Part shown: piece by piece, positions 23,522-30,516 of the stretch | How positions within the stretch are numbered: the stretch's first letter is position 1 | Layout: each line of letters starts with the position of its first letter | Source of the DNA: Haloferax namakaokahaiae | GTDB taxonomy: Archaea > Halobacteriota > Halobacteria > Halobacteriales > Haloferacaceae | NCBI RefSeq assembly: GCF_042663225.1 | Contig: NZ_JBHTAA010000005.1 | Coordinates: forward strand, 1,116,001 to 1,180,000 | Length of the DNA: 64,000 nucleotides | Reading direction: 5' to 3' | Position numbers and translations under genes: made by a program | Notes under the pieces: generated by a model | What the model was told of the DNA's origin: nothing | Database searches by the model: none | Seen by the model: only the letters and a program-made list of their open reading frames with translations

Positions 23522-24550
23522 ATGAACAGCGCAGATAGCACGCCCTCACGGTTGTTCCTTCTCCTCCTGCTGATACTCTTTGGGTCACTCTCTTTTTTCT
23601 TCGTCCTCCCATTCCTCCAGGCCGTCCTCTTGGCTGGTTTGCTGGCGTACCTCGTTTACCCAGTCAACCGACGGCTCACTCCGAGATTGGGCCGCTCGGT
23701 CGGGCCGACCGTGACGATGTTTGCGACGATTACCGTCATCGTCGTTCCACTCCTCTTCATCCTTAGCGCTGCAGTCTCTCAGGCGGCCACACTGCTGCAG
23801 GGTGCCGAACTTCCCGACTCCGAGGCCTTCGACGCATTCTCACAGGAGCAGTTGGGGACGAACGCTCCCACCGTCGAGACACTCGCCGAGCTGGTCAGTA
23901 ACGCGGTCCAAACCGGTATTGGAGGACTGCTGGGCAACATCGGTGGCATTCTCGGTGGCATCTCCGCGTTTCTCGTCGGAGCGTTCATCTTCCTATTCAC
24001 CCTCTTTTTCCTCCTGCGAGACGGCGACAAGTTCATCGCTTGGCTCCGAGCGGTCGTACCGCTCGATACAGAGACGACCGACGAACTCTTCGAGCGCACG
24101 AACGACTTGCTCTGGGCGGCCGTAATCGGGAACGTCATCGTCGCCGCGGTGCAAGCGATACTAACCGTCCTCGGCTTCCTCGTCATCGGGTTCGACAACC
24201 TCATCTTCTGGGGCGTCGCCACGTTCACCCTGTCACTGCTGCCCGTAATCGGTGCATCCATCGTCTGGATTCCCGCGGTCGTCTACCTCGTCTTCGTGGG
24301 GAGTATTCCGGAGGCAGTCGGACTCCTCATCTACGGCTCTCTCATCATCAGTGGGTCGGACAACATCATCAGGCCTCTCGCAATGGAACGCGGCGCGAAG
24401 CTCAACTCCGGTGTTCTCATCCTCAGTATCTTCGGGGGAGTCGCCGTCTTCGGATTCGTCGGTCTCTTCGTCGGCCCCGTCGTCATCGGGTTGACGAAGA
24501 CCATCATTGAGTTGCTGGCCGACGAACGCGCTGACCCACGCAGTTCGTGA
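23522..24550 (+). CDS. AI-2E family (PerM-like) membrane transporter
   Basis: 342 residues with about eight membrane helices in the family's pattern: two or three N-terminal, a soluble middle ('PDSEAFDAFSQEQLGTN') and five C-terminal. 'FTLFFLLRDGDKFIAWLRAVVPL', 'VTFTLSLLPVIGA'-like 'ATFTLSLLPVIGASIVWIP' and 'DNIIRPLAMERGAKLN' are family hallmarks. Members have been tied to autoinducer or small-molecule export and to Na+/H+ exchange; the substrate here is unknown. It lies between two copies of the tRNA-Tyr 3' end, so it may be on an integrated segment. Confidence 0.87.
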   Translation: MNSADSTPSRLFLLLLLILFGSLSFFFVLPFLQAVLLAGLLAYLVYPVNRRLTPRLGRSVGPTVTMFATITVIVVPLLFILSAAVSQAATLLQGAELPDSEAFDAFSQEQLGTNAPTVETLAELVSNAVQTGIGGLLGNIGGILGGISAFLVGAFIFLFTLFFLLRDGDKFIAWLRAVVPLDTETTDELFERTNDLLWAAVIGNVIVAAVQAILTVLGFLVIGFDNLIFWGVATFTLSLLPVIGASIVWIPAVVYLVFVGSIPEAVGLLIYGSLIISGSDNIIRPLAMERGAKLNSGVLILSIFGGVAVFGFVGLFVGPVVIGLTKTIIELLADERADPRSS

Positions 24551-24960
24551 CCAGGTTTGTAACTACCGTGAGCTTCGTCTCTCACGGACCACGGGTCGAG
24601 AGGAGCGGGGACAAGCTAGTAGACTCGAAATTTGGCTGCGAATGATTCGTCTCTCCCCGTCTTCACGACCGGAGTGAGCGAAGGCTCGTGACGAATACAA
24701 CGAAGTCACGGTGATTTGAACTCAGTCAGACGACGCGTTCACCCCGTTCACGCGCTGCGACTGACTTGCTCAAACGGTTCGACCGGATTTACAAGTAAAT
24801 CCGCTCTTCCCGATTTGAACGCCGTGAGACGGTCACGCTCGCTGGCACTCGCGTGAACTCACTCGCAAATCAGAGATTTGCTCGCTGCTCAAATCGGGTC
24901 GAGTCGGACTCGACAGACGCCGCTGGCTCACTTCGTTCGCAGTCGGCGTCAGAAACGAAG
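24551..24960. other. 410-base non-coding stretch with inverted repeats
   Basis: No convincing gene is seen. It contains perfect inverted repeats GGATTTAC-AA-GTAAATCC (24785-24802) and GCAAATC-AGA-GATTTGC (24865-24881), an arm pair GACGCCG/CGGCGTC (24916-24922, 24944-24950) and the tRNA-Tyr 3'-end copy at 24800-24820. This looks like scarred DNA next to a tRNA integration target. Confidence 0.5.
24800..24820 (-). repeat. tRNA-Tyr 3'-end direct repeat, possible att remnant
   Basis: Identical to the last 21 bases of the tRNA-Tyr gene at 20 of 21 positions and in the same orientation, 161 bases away from it. The match stops abruptly within the T arm. This is the signature of an attachment-site duplication, although no integrase gene is left in the window. 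Confidence 0.6.
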
Positions 24961-25034
24961 TCCGCTCTCCCCGATTTGAACGGGGGACAAGCCGATCTAC
25001 AGTCGGCTGCTCTGCCAGGCTGAGCTAAGAGCGG
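24961..25034 (-). tRNA. tRNA-Tyr (anticodon GTA)
   Basis: A 74-base gene that folds fully on the minus strand. The acceptor stem CCGCTCT/AGAGCGG has discriminator A. The D arm TAGCTCAGCC-TGGCAGAGC, anticodon arm GCCGA-CTGTAGA-TCGGC with anticodon GTA, and T arm CCCCG-TTCAAAT-CGGGG are all complete. No intron and no encoded CCA are seen. Its 3' end is repeated twice to the left, marking it as a probable integration target. Confidence 0.96.
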
Positions 25035-25150
25035 TCACTGATGAGTAGCCGAGGGACGTTTTTAACCATTATCATTCGCCACGCTTCGGCGGGTGACACG
25101 CGTCAGACACGAAGTAAGATTGATATACCGTCACAGGAATACACGCACGA

Positions 25151-25732
25151 ATGTCGAAAATCACGTTTCGTGCCGACGAGGAACTCGTCGAGCGCTTAGA
25201 CACGCTCGACTCCTCGAAGAGCGAGGTCATGCGTGAAGCGTTGCGCACGTATCTCGACGGGGCGGAGCGTGAGATTCTTCTCGAAGATGAGAACGACGAC
25301 GAACCGTCCGGTCTCGAGGAAGCCCTCGAAAATCGCGTCGATGAACTCGTCATGGCGCGCGTGGCAGAACTCCTCCCGAAGTACATCGACGAACAACTTT
25401 CGGTGCGGTCCGAGCCGTCGCCGACAGATGTCAACGTCAACATTTCGTTGGAAGGAGCCCCGCAAACTAGCGTAAACGCCGAAAGCGAATCGGAACCGAT
25501 GACGGATTCGACAGCCGATTCGACGCGTAAGACAGCGAGTCAGACGGACGAATCTGCGTGTGGTCAATGTGGCGAAAACGTGAGCCGTGACCACGTCTAC
25601 TGCCCGAATTGTGGTGAGAAAGCGTCGCACCGAGCGTTCTGTGAGTGCGGCGACGAACTTCGGTCGGACTGGGCGTTCTGTCCGGGATGCGGTCGTCGGA
25701 CACCTGCCGCAGACGTGCTCGAGAAGTCCTAA
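25151..25732 (+). CDS. cdrL: CdrL: ribbon-helix-helix regulator with double zinc ribbon
   Basis: 193 residues. The N-terminal ribbon-helix-helix ('KITFRADEELVERLDTL' then 'KSEVMREALRTYL') binds DNA as a dimer. An acidic, Thr/Ser-rich linker leads to two zinc ribbons, 'CGQCGENVSRDHVYCPNCG' and 'CECGDELRSDWAFCPGCG'. Position and architecture match the cdrL gene that precedes cdrS-ftsZ2 in haloarchaea and controls that operon. GATATA at 25122-25127 is 26 bases before the ATG, suggesting a leaderless transcript. GTAAGAT at 25114-25120 beside it differs by one base from the sites upstream of cdrS, hinting at autoregulation. Confidence 0.87.
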   Translation: MSKITFRADEELVERLDTLDSSKSEVMREALRTYLDGAEREILLEDENDDEPSGLEEALENRVDELVMARVAELLPKYIDEQLSVRSEPSPTDVNVNISLEGAPQTSVNAESESEPMTDSTADSTRKTASQTDESACGQCGENVSRDHVYCPNCGEKASHRAFCECGDELRSDWAFCPGCGRRTPAADVLEKS

Positions 25733-25763
25733 TTCAAGAGGATTCAGACAGTTACGATTCGCT

Positions 25764-25920
25764 GTCTTACAATCGCCGTTACATTTATATCCTGTCCCTA
25801 TGTGTTGACTATCGCGTAAGACGGTTGTCTTACAGCCCTCCAACGACGGCCCGGGATCCGGCGCTGTCCGTTGGTTTTGGCGTGTAAGACATCGCATGTG
25901 TGTGCGACGCACCGTCTTAC
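25764..25920 (+). promoter_or_regulatory. cdrS-ftsZ2 promoter region with five GTCTTAC/GTAAGAC sites
   Basis: GTCTTAC or its complement occurs exactly at 25764-25770, 25816-25822, 25827-25833, 25884-25890 and 25914-25920. The second and third form a perfect inverted repeat with a 4-base spacer. TTTATA at 25784-25789 is a likely TATA box, which would give a leader of about 125 bases. The array is the obvious candidate for CdrL (and perhaps CdrS) binding; that assignment is inferred. Confidence 0.65.
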
Positions 25921-25937
25921 CGGGGGAATACACAAAT

Positions 25938-26123
25938 ATGGAGCGTGTGACACTACGAATTCCGAAACAGCAGATCGATGAAGTCGAACGCATGGTCGAG
26001 ACGGGGAAGTTCCCGAACCGATCCGAAGCGATTCGCTCTGCTGTTCGAGAAATGCTGAACGAGCAGACACCAGAACAACGCCAGCGCGAATCTACCAGCA
26101 AGCGCGGCTGGGCGAAGGTGTAA
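25938..26123 (+). CDS. cdrS: CdrS: short ribbon-helix-helix cell-division regulator
   Basis: 61 residues, almost entirely one ribbon-helix-helix domain: strand 'MERVTLRIPKQQIDEVE' then helices 'FPNRSEAIRSAVREML', with a basic tail ending 'RGWAKV'. In haloarchaea CdrS is co-transcribed with ftsZ2 and regulates the switch to cell division. ATG 25938 is chosen because the RHH strand starts there. The stop is four bases before the ftsZ2 ATG, so the two are surely in one operon. The name rests on domain and synteny together. Confidence 0.9.
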   Translation: MERVTLRIPKQQIDEVERMVETGKFPNRSEAIRSAVREMLNEQTPEQRQRESTSKRGWAKV

Positions 26124-26127
26124 ACTC

Positions 26128-27312
26128 ATGCAAGATATCGTTCGTGAAGCGATGGAGCGTGATGAAGCCGAGCGCAAACAACTCTCGAACCTGGACGACG
26201 ACGACCAGTTCGGAGACCCGCGCATCGTAATCGTCGGCTGTGGTGGTGCCGGTAACAACACCATCAACCGCCTGTACAACATCGGCGTCGAAGGTGCGGA
26301 CACGGTGGCGATCAACACCGACAAGCAGCACCTCAAGATGATCGAAGCCGACACGAAGATTCTCGTCGGGAAGTCCCTGACGCAGGGTCTCGGTGCCGGT
26401 GGCGACCCCTCGATGGGCGAGCGTGCCACCGAGATGGCACAGGGCACCGTCAAGGAAGTCCTCGGCAACGCCGACCTCGTCTTCGTGACCGCAGGCATGG
26501 GTGGCGGAACCGGTACCGGTGCCGCACCCGTCGTCGCAAAGATTGCAAAAGAGCAAGGCGCAATCGTCGTCGGGATGGTCTCGACGCCGTTCAACGTCGA
26601 GCGCGCCCGCACGGTGAAGGCCGAAGAGGGGCTCGAGAACCTCCGCAACGAGGCCGACTCCATCATCGTGCTGGACAACAACCGTCTGCTCGATTACGTC
26701 CCGAACCTGCCAATCGGCAAGGCGTTCTCGGTCATGGACCAGATTATCGCCGAAACCGTCAAGGGTATCTCGGAGACGATTACCCAACCGTCGCTCATCA
26801 ACCTCGACTACGCCGACATGTCCACCATCATGAATCAAGGCGGCGTCGCGGTGATGCTCGTCGGTGAGACACAGGACAAGAACAAGACCCAAGAAGTGGT
26901 CAACGACGCGATGAACCACCCGCTTCTCGACGTGGACTACCGCGGTGCATCCGGTGGTCTCGTCCACATCACGGGCGGCCCTGACCTCACACTCAAGGAG
27001 GCCGAAGGGATTGCAAACAACATCACCGAACGACTCGAAGCGAGTGCGAACGTCATCTGGGGCGCACGCATTCAAGACGAGTACAAGGGCAAAGTTCGCG
27101 TGATGGCCATCATGACCGGCGTCCAGTCGGCACAGGTCCTCGGACCGACAACCCAAAAGCAGGCAGACAAATCGAGACAGAGTCTGCAATCGCAGACACA
27201 GCAGCAATCTTCGGAGTTCAATTCGAACTCGCAACCACCGCAGAACACGACGTGGTCTGACGGTGGCCGCGACGAGTCCGAAAAGAACAACGGACTCGAC
27301 GTGATTCGGTAA
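26128..27312 (+). CDS. ftsZ2: Cell division GTPase FtsZ2
   Basis: 394 residues. The GTPase domain holds 'IVGCGGAGNNTINRL', the tubulin signature 'GMGGGTGTGAAPVVA', and 'NNRLLDYVPNLPIGKAF'. The T7-loop region 'NLDYADMSTIMNQGGVAVM' is intact. A Gln/Ser-rich linker (from about 345) leads to a conserved C-terminal peptide ending 'GLDVIR'. The long N-terminal extension ('QDIVREAMERDEAERKQL') is typical of archaeal FtsZ. In Haloferax FtsZ2 drives ring constriction at midcell with FtsZ1. It directly follows cdrS, whose product regulates it. Confidence 0.95.
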   Translation: MQDIVREAMERDEAERKQLSNLDDDDQFGDPRIVIVGCGGAGNNTINRLYNIGVEGADTVAINTDKQHLKMIEADTKILVGKSLTQGLGAGGDPSMGERATEMAQGTVKEVLGNADLVFVTAGMGGGTGTGAAPVVAKIAKEQGAIVVGMVSTPFNVERARTVKAEEGLENLRNEADSIIVLDNNRLLDYVPNLPIGKAFSVMDQIIAETVKGISETITQPSLINLDYADMSTIMNQGGVAVMLVGETQDKNKTQEVVNDAMNHPLLDVDYRGASGGLVHITGGPDLTLKEAEGIANNITERLEASANVIWGARIQDEYKGKVRVMAIMTGVQSAQVLGPTTQKQADKSRQSLQSQTQQQSSEFNSNSQPPQNTTWSDGGRDESEKNNGLDVIR

Positions 27313-27427
27313 TCTCGGCAGACGGTGTTCAGGCGGCCTGTTCACCCGTCTGACCCGAGTGCCGGCATGGGTTTCTCACCATCTTTCTTCCAACCTTCCG
27401 ACGGAACGCGCCGAGCGACAGTGACCG

Positions 27428-28405
27428 TTAGACTGCTTCTATCGACTCGATGAGTCGGCACTTCCGACAGATAGTACTCGCCGTCTTCGAGCCACAGCGC
27501 TCGCAATCGTTGAGGTCAACCGAGCCTTCGCCACCCTCGTCGCCGCGGTACTCCTTGGCTGTGAGTTCGGCCAACTCCTCGTAGCCCGCCATAATCGAGT
27601 GACGCGTGCCGGGGTGGTTCTCTTCGAGGTCGAGTAGCAGTCGCTGAATCTCGCCGCGATAGGCTTCCGACGAGTGCGGACACTCGGTGATGTGGGCGGG
27701 GAGATTCTTGAGATGGGCGTAGAGGGCGACTTCCTTCTCGGGGATGTCACGAAGCGGCTTCGCACGCGGGATGAACTCGCCCGAATCGCGGCGCTTGTCG
27801 AAGTCGCCGATGCTGGCGTCGAAGTGCTTGGCGACCTGTTTCACGTCGCCTTCGAGGAAGTTCATCAGCGCCGTCTGCGCCTCGTCGTCGAGGTTGTGGC
27901 CGGTGAGGAGTTTGTCCGCGCCGAACTCGTCGGCGAAGCGTTCGAGCAGGTCGCGGCGGAAGACGCCGCAGTAGGCACACGCGGCCATGTTCTCGGGGTC
28001 TTTCTCGACGACGTTGTCCATCCGCACGCCGAACTCTTCCTCGTAAGACACGACTTCGTGGCGAATGTCGATGTCGGCGGCGAGTTCGACACAGGCGTCC
28101 ACGGACTTGTCGCGGTAGCCCTCGATACCCTCGTGAATCGTCAGCGCGACGAGTTCGATTCGCGGGTCGCGGCCGAACGTCTCGTCCAGAATGTGCGTGA
28201 GGACGACGCTATCTTTCCCGCCGGAGAGACCGATGACCCACGTTTGCGGGTTTTCGGGCGTGGCATCTCGGGGGAGCATGCTATCTTCTCGGATACGGCG
28301 GCGCACGCGTTTCTCGACCGAGGCACAGAAGTGGTCTTCACAGAGGTGTGCCCCCGAATAGGCCGCGTGCATCACCGCATCGAGACTGCACTTGTCGCAC
28401 TCCAT
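27428..28405 (-). CDS. ncsA: tRNA 2-thiolation ATP pyrophosphatase NcsA/TtuA
   Basis: 325 residues. The N-terminal zinc finger ('ECDKCSLDAVMHA', 'LCEDHF') and C-terminal one ('CERCGSKTASTICRKC') flank a PP-loop ATPase with 'GLSGGKDSVVL'. 'CAYCGVFRR' and 'LLTGHNLDDEAQT' hold the active cysteine and the motif found in TtuA/Ncs6 enzymes. It adenylates U34 of tRNA for sulphur transfer from a ubiquitin-like SAMP activated by UbaA (encoded at 48861). ATG 28405 is chosen because the first zinc ligand follows at once. It is divergent from the next gene across 102 bases. Confidence 0.9.
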   Translation of the reverse strand: MECDKCSLDAVMHAAYSGAHLCEDHFCASVEKRVRRRIREDSMLPRDATPENPQTWVIGLSGGKDSVVLTHILDETFGRDPRIELVALTIHEGIEGYRDKSVDACVELAADIDIRHEVVSYEEEFGVRMDNVVEKDPENMAACAYCGVFRRDLLERFADEFGADKLLTGHNLDDEAQTALMNFLEGDVKQVAKHFDASIGDFDKRRDSGEFIPRAKPLRDIPEKEVALYAHLKNLPAHITECPHSSEAYRGEIQRLLLDLEENHPGTRHSIMAGYEELAELTAKEYRGDEGGEGSVDLNDCERCGSKTASTICRKCRLIESIEAV

Positions 28406-28507
28406 TGCCGGTCGGTTGCTTGGCAGGAGGGATACGGGTTTCGCCTCGTCTCGACCCGCCGAGTCGGGTCGCAACCGGTTTCCCCCTCGAAGACGCACCC
28501 ACAGCCA

Positions 28508-29152
28508 ATGGACAGAGACACCGCGCTCGACCGCGTGGAGCGCATCGTCGATGCAGTCGAAGCCGACACACTCCCGGTTCCCGTCCGTGAGGTGTGGGTC
28601 TACGGCGACGTCGCTCTCGGTCTCGACCCACTCGACCGACTCGACGTGTACGTGACGAAAGACATCCTCCTCCGCGGCGACCCCGACGCCGCCGAAGAGT
28701 TCGAAGCGTCACACGGCGTGAAGGGCGTCGGCAAGAGCGTCCGCGCCGAGTGGGCGCGCGAGCATCCGGACCTGATCCGCGCCAACTCGAACGGCTACGC
28801 CGCCCCCGAGAAGTGCCTCGCCGCGCACTTGCTTCCCGACGACGAGCCGATTCACCTCGAAGTGTGTAACGCCTCGTTCGAGGACAACGTCACCCAGCGA
28901 CTGAAGGGCGCACTCGCCCGCGACGCCTACGAGCAGATTCTCGACCCGCGTGGCGTCTGTCTCTACGCCGAGGGCCAGCGCTCGCCCACCGCGCTCGAAA
29001 AACTCCGGAACGGCGAGTTCGCGTTCCCGACGCTCGGGGCCGCACTGGAGATGCTCGGGATGGACGAATCGGAGGCGGCGGACGCCGTCGAGGCGCTCAA
29101 ATCGTACCGCGCAGAACAGTCCGGCACCACCGTTCGCGGCGACGTGGTCTAG
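28508..29152 (+). CDS. Conserved haloarchaeal protein, possible nucleotidyltransferase-like N-terminus
   Basis: 214 residues, acidic. The segment 'VREVWVYGDVALGLDPLDRLDVYV' near residues 25-50 recalls the 'VYGS..RGE...DIDL' active region of small nucleotidyltransferases, but the canonical GS-x9-DxD is not clearly met. The middle and C-terminal parts ('HLEVCNASFEDNVTQRLKGAL', 'FPTLGAALEMLGMDE') are unfamiliar. ATG 28508 follows a spacer after the divergent ncsA. Its stop overlaps the convergent small gene by four bases. Codon bias and clean start support a real gene; function is unknown. Confidence 0.75.
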   Translation: MDRDTALDRVERIVDAVEADTLPVPVREVWVYGDVALGLDPLDRLDVYVTKDILLRGDPDAAEEFEASHGVKGVGKSVRAEWAREHPDLIRANSNGYAAPEKCLAAHLLPDDEPIHLEVCNASFEDNVTQRLKGALARDAYEQILDPRGVCLYAEGQRSPTALEKLRNGEFAFPTLGAALEMLGMDESEAADAVEALKSYRAEQSGTTVRGDVV

Positions 29153-29337
29153 TCGCGGTGCTGCCCGTTCGACTGTCGATTGTACCGCTCGCCCTCCTCG
29201 CGGGCACGGCGTTCTGCTTCTTCGCGGTCCATCCGCGGGAGGTCCTTCGTCTCGCTCTCCATCGCCCAGTAGAGTACGAGTGGGAACACGAGGGCGAGAC
29301 CGAGAAACAGCACGAAGACGAGTCCTTCGACGGCCAT
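29149..29337 (-). CDS. Small single-span membrane protein
   Basis: 62 residues. A hydrophobic N-terminal helix ('GLVFVLFLGLALVFPLVLYWAM', about 4-25) is followed by a highly charged tail ('DREEAERRAREEGERYNRQ'), which looks like a small anchored cytoplasmic peptide. It is convergent with the previous gene and divergent from the zinc-ribbon gene. No domain is known. The strong amphipathic split and full use of the intergenic space argue for a real gene. Confidence 0.6.
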   Translation of the reverse strand: MAVEGLVFVLFLGLALVFPLVLYWAMESETKDLPRMDREEAERRAREEGERYNRQSNGQHRD

Positions 29338-29411
29338 ACGAACCCATGACTCCGAACTGCCCTCAGTGTTCGGGCATCAAACTTATGTCATCTTCACGAA
29401 CACGTCTCAGT

Positions 29412-29627
29412 ATGAGCCCTCCACCAGAAGCGAACCGCGACGGCTGTCCGAAGTGTGGCCACACCGAGACCGAGATGGACTCCATCGCCACCTCGGGGAC
29501 TGGTTTAACCAAGATGTTCGACATCCAGAACCGTCAGTTCACGGTCGTCTCGTGTACGAACTGCGGCTACTCGGAACTCTACCGCGGTCGTTCGAGCGGC
29601 AACATGGTAGACCTCTTCTTGGGCTAA
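29412..29627 (+). CDS. Small zinc-ribbon protein
   Basis: 71 residues. Two CxxC knuckles, 'CPKCGHTETEMD' near residue 11 and 'SCTNCGYSELYRG' near residue 50, build one zinc ribbon of the kind found in a widespread small nucleic-acid-binding family. The C-terminal 'GNMVDLFLG' is characteristic of that family. The ATG at 29412 is preferred; the frame upstream is shadow apart from an earlier in-frame Met at 29346, which itself begins 'MTPNCPQC' and cannot be excluded. Function is unknown; binding to nucleic acid is a guess. Confidence 0.75.
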   Translation: MSPPPEANRDGCPKCGHTETEMDSIATSGTGLTKMFDIQNRQFTVVSCTNCGYSELYRGRSSGNMVDLFLG

Positions 29628-29673
29628 CTCCGCGCCACGTCGGCGTGAGTTAGAGCCACCTTGTCGGCGCGAG

Positions 29674-30468
29674 TCAGACCTGCCCCGTCGTCACGTCGAA
29701 CGGAACGACTTCGGCGCGGCGATACTCCTCGCTTTTCATCTGTCGGACCACCTCGCGGCCCATCTGTCGCCACTGCCTGCGTACCGACTCGTAGGACTCG
29801 TCCAGGCCTCGCCGCAGGTCGCGTTCGTGTCTGTCGAGTCCCTCACCGGTCGCTTTCTGTGCCGCACTGCGAACGTCGTCCTCGTCGTACGGTGGTTCCG
29901 TGAGTTTCTGGTGATGGTACCGCCGCGTCCCGACGATATCGAGACCGGCCGAGTCGAAGAACGCCGGCACTCGGTCGCCGAGGGCCACGTCGGTCGAAAC
30001 ACCATGCAAAAATGCCTCTCTGACTCGCTTTTCGAGCGAGACTTCGGACTCGACCGTCGAATCGACGCCGACGGCGGCGTTGTCGGGTTCGACCGTCGCC
30101 ACGAGGTCCGACGAGACGCGAGCGAACTCGCTGATTGCGGCGGCTGGGTCCGGAAGGTTCACCAAGAGCGCTTGGCAGACGACGAGGTCGAAACTGCCGT
30201 CCGCGAACGGGAGTCCGGTCGCGTCGCCCGCGACTGCCTCGATGTCGGGGTGTTCGTCGGCTACCGAGAGGAGTTCGAGGTCGGCATCGACGCCGACGAC
30301 GCGCGCGTCCGACTCCTCGGCGAGCACCCGCGTGAACTCGCCGGTTCCACACCCGACGTCGAGGATACGCGTTCGGCCGTCGAGGTCGAAGTCCGCGAGG
30401 GCGGCGCGAGAGTCCGCCCACATGCCGCGTCGCGTCCGGCGGAGATACGATTCCGAGAAACGTCGCAC
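29674..30468 (-). CDS. Class I SAM-dependent methyltransferase
   Basis: 264 residues. The SAM-binding motif I 'ILDVGCGTGEFTRVLAE' lies at about 35-51, motif II region 'VVGVDADLELL' follows, and 'GDATGLPFADGSFDLVVCQALL' is motif III/IV of the UbiE/COQ5-like group. The C-terminal third ('HERDLRRGLDESYESVRRQW') is charged and helical, possibly the substrate lid. The substrate is unknown. It is divergent from nothing nearby and lies 48 bases downstream of the stop side of the PGF-CTERM gene on the same strand. Confidence 0.85.
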   Translation of the reverse strand: MRRFSESYLRRTRRGMWADSRAALADFDLDGRTRILDVGCGTGEFTRVLAEESDARVVGVDADLELLSVADEHPDIEAVAGDATGLPFADGSFDLVVCQALLVNLPDPAAAISEFARVSSDLVATVEPDNAAVGVDSTVESEVSLEKRVREAFLHGVSTDVALGDRVPAFFDSAGLDIVGTRRYHHQKLTEPPYDEDDVRSAAQKATGEGLDRHERDLRRGLDESYESVRRQWRQMGREVVRQMKSEEYRRAEVVPFDVTTGQV

Positions 30469-30516
30469 ACCCGGAGTCCACTCGCGCGAACCAAAAATCA
30501 GTCGGAACGGCGGAAG

